The notes below the pieces were generated by a model. It was given only the letters and a program-made list of their open reading frames with translations, did no database searches and was not told the DNA's origin. DNA of 52,027 nt from Photobacterium iliopiscarium (GTDB lineage Bacteria; Pseudomonadota; Gammaproteobacteria; Enterobacterales; Vibrionaceae). The position numbers and the translations under genes were made by a program. Where the stretch lies: positions 1 through 52,027 of the forward strand of contig NZ_PYOO01000019.1 of the NCBI RefSeq assembly GCF_003026395.1, given 5' to 3'. This document shows positions 47,498 through 52,027 of the stretch, piece by piece (positions within the stretch are counted from its first letter, which is position 1; each line of letters starts with the position of its first letter).

Positions 47498-48925
47498 TTA
47501 TTCAGGAGTATATACGCCTACACCTAAGTCATCTTCACGGCGCGTTTTTGCCATCATTGCTGCTGGTGACATTGCAACGCGAAGATCCATTTCTGCTTCA
47601 GTGCGAATAAGTTCGCCACGTAATGAGTTGGTAAATACGTCAACGATTTTTACATCGACAAATTGACCAATCAATTCAGCAGAGCCTTCAAAGTTTACAA
47701 TACGGTTGTTTTCAGTACGTCCGCGTAGTTCCATTACATTTTTACGTGATGGACCTTCAACCAAAATACGTTGTTCTGTGTCTAGCATTTGGCGTGCATG
47801 ACGCATTGCTTGGCTATTGATTTGCTGCTGTAGGGCGTAAAGACGCTCTTTCTTTACTTCTTCAGTCAGATCACAAGGGTAATCTGCCGCTGGTGTGCCT
47901 GGGCGCGGTGAGAAGACAAAGCTGTAGCTAATATCAAAATCGATATCACGAATCAGTTTCATGGTATCTTCGAAATCTTGATCCGATTCGCCAGGGAATC
48001 CAACAATAAAGTCTGAACTCATGGTGATATCTGGACGCACTTTACGTAACTTACGAATTTTTGACTTGTATTCAAGTACCGTGTGAGGGCGCTTCATCAT
48101 CGTTAGAATACGATCTGAACCACTTTGTACTGGTAGGTGTAAGTAGTTAACCAGCTCAGGGGTATCTTTGTAAACGTCGATAATGTCGTCAGTAAACTCA
48201 ATTGGATGACTGGTTGTGTAACGTACACGGTCAATACCGTCAATCGCAGCGACTAAGCGTAGTAGCTCAGCAAAGCTAGCAAGTTCACCATCAAATGTTG
48301 GACCACGGAATGCATTCACGTTTTGGCCAAGCAGGTTAACTTCACGTACGCCTTGATCGGCTAGTTGAGCAATTTCAAATAATACGTCATCAATTGGGCG
48401 GCTAACTTCTTCGCCACGAGTGTAAGGCACTACACAATACGTACAGTATTTAGAACAACCTTCCATGATAGAGACAAATGCAGTTGCACCGTCAGCACGA
48501 GGCTCAGGTAAGTTATCGAATTTTTCAATCTCAGGGAATGAAATATCCATTACTGTTTTTTCATTTGATTGAGAGCGTTTAATCATCTCAGGCAAACGGT
48601 GTAAGGTTTGTGGACCAAAGATAACATCAACGTAAGGTGCGCGTTTGCGAATAGAATCACCTTCTTGAGTCGCTACACAGCCACCAACGCCGATCACTAG
48701 ATCAGGTTTTTTATCTTTTAGTTTTTTCCAACGGCCTAGCTGGTGGAAAACTTTTTCTTGTGCTTTTTCACGGATCGAACAGGTGTTAAGTAGCAGAACA
48801 TCTGCTTCTTCTGGGATTTCTGTTAACTCGAAGCCATTAGCAGCATTAAGAAGATCGGCCATTTTTGATGAATCGTATTCGTTCATCTGGCAGCCCCAGG
48901 TTTTAATCAGCAGTTTCTTCGCCAT
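47498..48925 (-). CDS. miaB: tRNA-2-methylthio-N6-isopentenyladenosine synthase
   Basis: A radical-SAM methylthiotransferase that completes ms2i6A37 in tRNAs reading UNN codons. The ATG at 48925 gives 475 residues beginning [19 protein letters not shown]; an ATG nine codons upstream is less like E. coli. The auxiliary cluster uses the Cys of [19 protein letters not shown] and GVGGCVA; the radical-SAM motif is CSKYCTYC; the TRAM domain covers the last 65 residues. Confidence 0.97.
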   Translation of the reverse strand: MAKKLLIKTWGCQMNEYDSSKMADLLNAANGFELTEIPEEADVLLLNTCSIREKAQEKVFHQLGRWKKLKDKKPDLVIGVGGCVATQEGDSIRKRAPYVDVIFGPQTLHRLPEMIKRSQSNEKTVMDISFPEIEKFDNLPEPRADGATAFVSIMEGCSKYCTYCVVPYTRGEEVSRPIDDVLFEIAQLADQGVREVNLLGQNVNAFRGPTFDGELASFAELLRLVAAIDGIDRVRYTTSHPIEFTDDIIDVYKDTPELVNYLHLPVQSGSDRILTMMKRPHTVLEYKSKIRKLRKVRPDITMSSDFIVGFPGESDQDFEDTMKLIRDIDFDISYSFVFSPRPGTPAADYPCDLTEEVKKERLYALQQQINSQAMRHARQMLDTEQRILVEGPSRKNVMELRGRTENNRIVNFEGSAELIGQFVDVKIVDVFTNSLRGELIRTEAEMDLRVAMSPAAMMAKTRREDDLGVGVYTPE

Positions 48926-49094
48926 CTCTCTTCGCTCGTAGTGTTGATTCATTACATTCAGAATTACGGGCTGACAGGTCGCATTACGTTATTTTTAGGG
49001 TAATGCCCTGTAGCAAGCCGCGTATTGTACTGCTTTAAACTCGGTCTGACTAGATCATCACCACCCTGAAAAAAGTGTGGTCTTTTGTCGTTGA

Positions 49095-49823
49095 CTAGCG
49101 ATAGAGATTAAATGATTTAAAAAGTGATTGTTCATCATAGACCTTATTTAGCGTAACCATACCTAGTTGACGCATTTGTTTACGGATCCATAATGTTCGT
49201 TGATAGACATAATTACTCATTGGACTGGCTTTTATTTTATACGGATTGGGTAATACCGCGGCCAGTTGTGCTGCTTGTTGAGCGCTAAGTCGACTCGCTG
49301 GAATATGGAAAAAATGCTCACTAGCTGCTTGAACACCATAGATCCCTGGACCAAATTCAATGACGTTTAAGTAGGTTTCTAAAATACGATCTTTGCCCCA
49401 AATAACCTCCATCCATAATGCAAAATACAATTCGATACCTTTACGGACAAAAGAATGGCAGGGAAATAAAAATACATTCTTAGCGGTTTGTTGAGTAATA
49501 GTACTTGCGCCTCGGCTAGGGCCATTTTTACCGCTGTGTTCAAGGACAAAGAGGGTTGCATTAAGATCGATACCATGATGTTCTGGAAATGTTTGATCTT
49601 CTGAAGCGATCACCGCTAATTGCATATTTTTTGAAATCTTATCCAAATTAACCCATTGATGATGTGTTTGCTTTGGATAACCTTGTGGCGGAAATAGAGT
49701 ACGGCTAATTTCCCAGCCCCAAAATGGTGGGTTGATAAATTTTAAAATAATGATTAGCACAATAGGCACAATTAACGCGCTTAAAATAAGTTTAATAGTA
49801 AAACGTTTAAAGCCTGCCAGCAT
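49095..49823 (-). CDS. mtgA: Monofunctional biosynthetic peptidoglycan transglycosylase
   Basis: A GT51 enzyme that polymerises lipid II without a transpeptidase domain. The 242 residues have one N-terminal membrane helix (about 10-30) and the motifs VIASEDQTFPEHHGID (catalytic Glu), RGASTITQQTAKN and GKDRILETYLNVIEFGPGIYG. It is separate from the arcB-rpoN region where E. coli has it; here it sits between miaB and ubiF. Confidence 0.95.
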   Translation of the reverse strand: MLAGFKRFTIKLILSALIVPIVLIIILKFINPPFWGWEISRTLFPPQGYPKQTHHQWVNLDKISKNMQLAVIASEDQTFPEHHGIDLNATLFVLEHSGKNGPSRGASTITQQTAKNVFLFPCHSFVRKGIELYFALWMEVIWGKDRILETYLNVIEFGPGIYGVQAASEHFFHIPASRLSAQQAAQLAAVLPNPYKIKASPMSNYVYQRTLWIRKQMRQLGMVTLNKVYDEQSLFKSFNLYR

Positions 49824-49992
49824 GGTGGTTGGATTCCTGTCAGCGATGAGAGGGAGTCGCTAATGGGCGATTAGCGATGAATACATTATGGTAGTACCCC
49901 AATAACCGTATTTTCTTATACAATCATCTAACACAATGGTTTGAAAGATTATAACCAAATAATAAGCTTGGGCATAATAGGTAGGTAAAGAT

Positions 49993-51153
49993 ATGGAACA
50001 ATATGATGTCATTGTTGCCGGTGGCGGTATGGTGGGGGCCGCTACCGCCATTGGTTTAGCTCAACAAGGGTTAGAGGTGGCGGTGATAGAAGGTTATGCA
50101 CCACAGCCCTTTATGTCAGCCCAAGCGATGGATTTACGCGTATCGGCTATTTCTCCACGTTCAGTTGTACTCTTGGAACAATTAGGAGCGTGGCAAGCGG
50201 TGATGGCGATGCGCTTATGTCCTTTTAAACGTCTCGAAACATGGGAGAATCCTGAGTGTCGCATTCGGTTTAATGCCGATGAGATGCAACTGCAACAATT
50301 AGGTTATATCGTCGAAAATCGTGTCATTCAATTAGCGCTATGGCAGCAATTTGAACAGTATGACAATATTACTTTATTGTGTCCTGCAACCATGGTCGCA
50401 GCGACTGCGATTGATGAGGGTTATCAGGTCGAATTAGACGATGGTTCACTGCTTAATTGTGGTTTACTCATTGGTGCTGATGGCGCTAACTCTCAAGTAC
50501 GCCAGCAAGCGAATATTGGTATTACCGCGTGGGATTATCGTCAGCATTGTATGTTGATTAATATTGCGACGCAGTTACCACAGCAAGATATTACTTGGCA
50601 GCAGTTTACGCCTGCGGGGCCTCGGTCATTTTTACCTTTGCCAGGCCATCAAGGATCACTTGTTTGGTATGACTCTCCTGCTCGAATTCGTCAATTATCA
50701 GCAATGCCTGCCGCGCAATTACACGCTGAGATTGTGGCAACGTTCCCGAGTGAATTAGGTGAATTTACTGTGCTTAATCATGGCAGTTTTCCTTTAACTC
50801 GTCGTCATGCGCAAACATACTATAAACCTAATGTGGTGTTATTAGGCGATGCTGCGCATACGATTAACCCATTAGCAGGGCAAGGGGTTAATTTAGGCTT
50901 TAAAGATGTCGCTTGTTTATTAGAAAAAATCAGCCAAGCGGGTAATGAGTGGCAACAACCTCAAGTTCTGGCTAATTATGAACGTTGTCGTCGCCCTGAT
51001 AATTTGATTATGCAAACTGGAATGGATTTTTTCTACAGCACGTTTAGTAATAATATTGGGCCATTAAAGTTACTGCGCAATGTAGGATTACGGGCCGCTG
51101 ATCATACTGGCGCGATAAAAAAACACGTATTGAAGTATGCAATGGGAATATAA
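49993..51153 (+). CDS. ubiF: UbiH/UbiF-family FAD-dependent ubiquinone hydroxylase, probably UbiF
   Basis: A flavin monooxygenase of 386 residues that hydroxylates an intermediate of ubiquinone synthesis; by position, the C6-hydroxylating 3-demethoxyubiquinol enzyme. The Rossmann motif is VAGGGMVGAATAIGLAQQG (9-27), DG-type motif LIGADGANSQVRQ (about 161-173) and GDAAHTINPLAGQGVNLGFKD (about 289-309). It lies between miaB and the tRNA cluster, as ubiF does in E. coli. UbiH or UbiI paralogues cannot be fully excluded from motifs alone. Confidence 0.9.
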   Translation: MEQYDVIVAGGGMVGAATAIGLAQQGLEVAVIEGYAPQPFMSAQAMDLRVSAISPRSVVLLEQLGAWQAVMAMRLCPFKRLETWENPECRIRFNADEMQLQQLGYIVENRVIQLALWQQFEQYDNITLLCPATMVAATAIDEGYQVELDDGSLLNCGLLIGADGANSQVRQQANIGITAWDYRQHCMLINIATQLPQQDITWQQFTPAGPRSFLPLPGHQGSLVWYDSPARIRQLSAMPAAQLHAEIVATFPSELGEFTVLNHGSFPLTRRHAQTYYKPNVVLLGDAAHTINPLAGQGVNLGFKDVACLLEKISQAGNEWQQPQVLANYERCRRPDNLIMQTGMDFFYSTFSNNIGPLKLLRNVGLRAADHTGAIKKHVLKYAMGI

Positions 51154-51191
51154 CGATAGTATTGAATGTCTTTTGTAACGAAAATAAAAAC

Positions 51192-51226
51192 AAAAAGCCG
51201 AGTAAAATTAATTACTCGGCTTTTTA
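51192..51226. terminator. Terminator after ubiF
   Basis: AGCCGAGTAA (51196-51205) pairs with TTACTCGGCT (51212-51221) around a six-base loop, with A run before and T run after. Confidence 0.92.
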
Positions 51227-51284
51227 TTTATTCTTTTACTTGCCGTCGTCATCAATGGAGATGATCACTATATTGCAGATAAAA

Positions 51285-51307
51285 GAAAACCTACTCAAAG
51301 AGTAGGT
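51285..51307 (-). terminator. Terminator of the tRNA cluster
   Basis: An eight-pair stem ACCTACTC/GAGTAGGT (51289-51296 with 51300-51307) with a three-base loop; on the minus strand it is followed by a T-rich tail. It stands nine bp beyond the 3' end of the last tRNA-Leu. Confidence 0.85.
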
Positions 51308-51315
51308 CTCTAATA

Positions 51316-51400
51316 TGGTGCGGAAGGAGAGACTTGAACTCTCACACCTTACGGCGCTAGAACCTAAATCTAGTGCGTCTACCAATTCCGCCACTTCCGC
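51316..51400 (-). tRNA. tRNA-Leu (TAG), copy 1
   Basis: An 85-nt class II tRNA with CCA end. Acceptor GCGGAAG pairs with CTTCCGC, the anticodon loop contains TTTAG with anticodon TAG, and the long variable arm ends in a GTAA tetraloop. It is the promoter-distal gene of the cluster. Confidence 0.97.
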
Positions 51401-51436
51401 AAATTTTTTATCTCTTTGAACATTATCAAAAGAGAA

Positions 51437-51513
51437 TGGTGGCTACGACGGGATTCGAACCTGTGACCCCATCATTATGAGTGATGTGCTCTAACCAACT
51501 GAGCTACGTAGCC
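51437..51513 (-). tRNA. tRNA-Met (CAT), elongator type
   Basis: A 77-nt cloverleaf with CCA end, acceptor GGCTACG/CGTAGCC and anticodon loop CTCATAA. The perfect 1-72 pair and lack of the three G-C initiator pairs point to elongator rather than initiator. The cluster position agrees with metT/metU of E. coli. Confidence 0.95.
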
Positions 51514-51551
51514 AACATAGAATACTGAAATGAATCAATACTCTTAAAGAG

Positions 51552-51626
51552 TGGCAGGTCTACCTGGATTCGAACCAGGGTATGACGGCATCAAAAGCCG
51601 TTGCCTTACCGCTTGGCGATAGACCT
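51552..51626 (-). tRNA. tRNA-Gln (TTG), copy 1
   Basis: A 75-nt cloverleaf with CCA end. Acceptor AGGTCTA pairs perfectly with TAGACCT, the anticodon stem is ACGGC/GCCGT with anticodon TTG, and the T arm is CCTGGTTCGAATCCAGG. Confidence 0.96.
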
Positions 51627-51667
51627 ACAGTGCTTATTTTCATAAGACTTTCACAAGCTAGAGAAAA

Positions 51668-51752
51668 TGGTGCGGAAGGAGAGACTTGAACTCTCACACC
51701 TTGCGGCGCTAGAACCTAAATCTAGTGCGTCTACCAATTCCGCCACTTCCGC
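51668..51752 (-). tRNA. tRNA-Leu (TAG), copy 2
   Basis: The same as copy 1 except that the variable-arm tetraloop is GCAA instead of GTAA; both are GNRA-type loops. Confidence 0.97.
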
Positions 51753-51833
51753 ATATTGTCAGTTATAAATAACCGTATTTCTCTAGTGTATTGTTTAAAT
51801 CAGTAATTGGTAAAAAGCCGATTTAAAGAATAA

Positions 51834-51918
51834 TGGTGCGGAAGGAGAGACTTGAACTCTCACACCTTACGGCGCTAGAACCTAAATCTAGTGCGTCTAC
51901 CAATTCCGCCACTTCCGC
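51834..51918 (-). tRNA. tRNA-Leu (TAG), copy 3
   Basis: Identical to copy 1 by eye, including the GTAA variable-arm loop. It is separated from copy 2 by 81 bp with no visible gene. Confidence 0.97.
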
Positions 51919-51951
51919 AATGATTAACTGTCGCAACAATTAATCTAAATA

Positions 51952-52026
51952 TGGCAGGTCTACCTGGATTCGAACCAGGGTATGACGGCATCAAAAGCCG
52001 TTGCCTTACCGCTTGGCGATAGACCT
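51952..52026 (-). tRNA. tRNA-Gln (TTG), copy 2
   Basis: Identical to the first tRNA-Gln by eye. It ends one base before the window edge, so the cluster promoter and possibly more tRNAs lie beyond. Confidence 0.95.
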
Positions 52027-52027
52027 A

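Overview
This window is an ordinary, densely packed piece of gammaproteobacterial chromosome, best matched to the Vibrionaceae, with Photobacterium as my best guess. The evidence is the moderate to low GC content, the Vibrionaceae-type companions of dnaQ, uraA and bepA (TIGR03503, DUF2066, DUF2069, a TusA-like protein), and tRNA clusters with duplicated tRNA-Leu(UAG) and tRNA-Gln(UUG) genes. I see no prophage, transposase, integrase, CRISPR array or defence island.

Layout. (1) 49-239: tRNA-Asp and tRNA-Trp, probably the distal tRNAs of an rRNA operon just left of the window. They are followed by a 290-bp tandem repeat (241-~950) made of decayed tRNA-Trp copies alternating with two kinds of terminator hairpin. 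This array is the most unusual thing here. (2) 1194-15084: a block matching the E. coli yaf region: DUF1904 protein, yafD, Yip1 protein, mltD, gloB, yafS-like methyltransferase, rnhA, dnaQ, TIGR03503 protein, fadE, a SulP transporter, gmhA, yafJ. (3) 15165-28387: a block matching the E. coli purMN/upp/bepA/dapA region: purN, purM, upp, uraA, DUF2066, DUF2069, wrbA-like, arsC-like, bepA, TusA-like, perM, bcp, gcvR, dapA, bamC. Hda, expected near uraA, is absent. (4) 28475-51153: a block matching the E. coli lipA-to-ubiF region: lipA, lipB, ybeD, dacA, rlpA, rodA, mrdA, rlmH, rsfS, holA, lptE, leuS, ybeL, a SYLF protein, lnt, corC, ybeY, ybeZ, miaB, mtgA, ubiF. NadD, expected between holA and rsfS, is absent. 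(5) 51316-52026: six tRNAs on the minus strand (Leu, Met, Gln, Leu, Leu, Gln), running to the window edge.

The genes cover cell-envelope assembly (PBP2, RodA, RlpA, DacA, MtgA, MltD, Lnt, LptE, BamC, BepA), lipoate synthesis, purine and pyrimidine metabolism (purMN under a PurR box, upp, uraA), lysine and peptidoglycan precursor synthesis (dapA), and replication or repair (dnaQ, rnhA, holA). They also cover translation and ribosome maturation (leuS, rlmH, rsfS, ybeY, miaB). Many neighbours overlap by 1-4 bp, so translational coupling is likely. Several genes use TTG or GTG starts preceded by good Shine-Dalgarno sequences. Starts were moved inward where homologue length, a signal sequence or the ribosome binding site argued for it. 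All functional names come from reading motifs and recalling families; no search was run.
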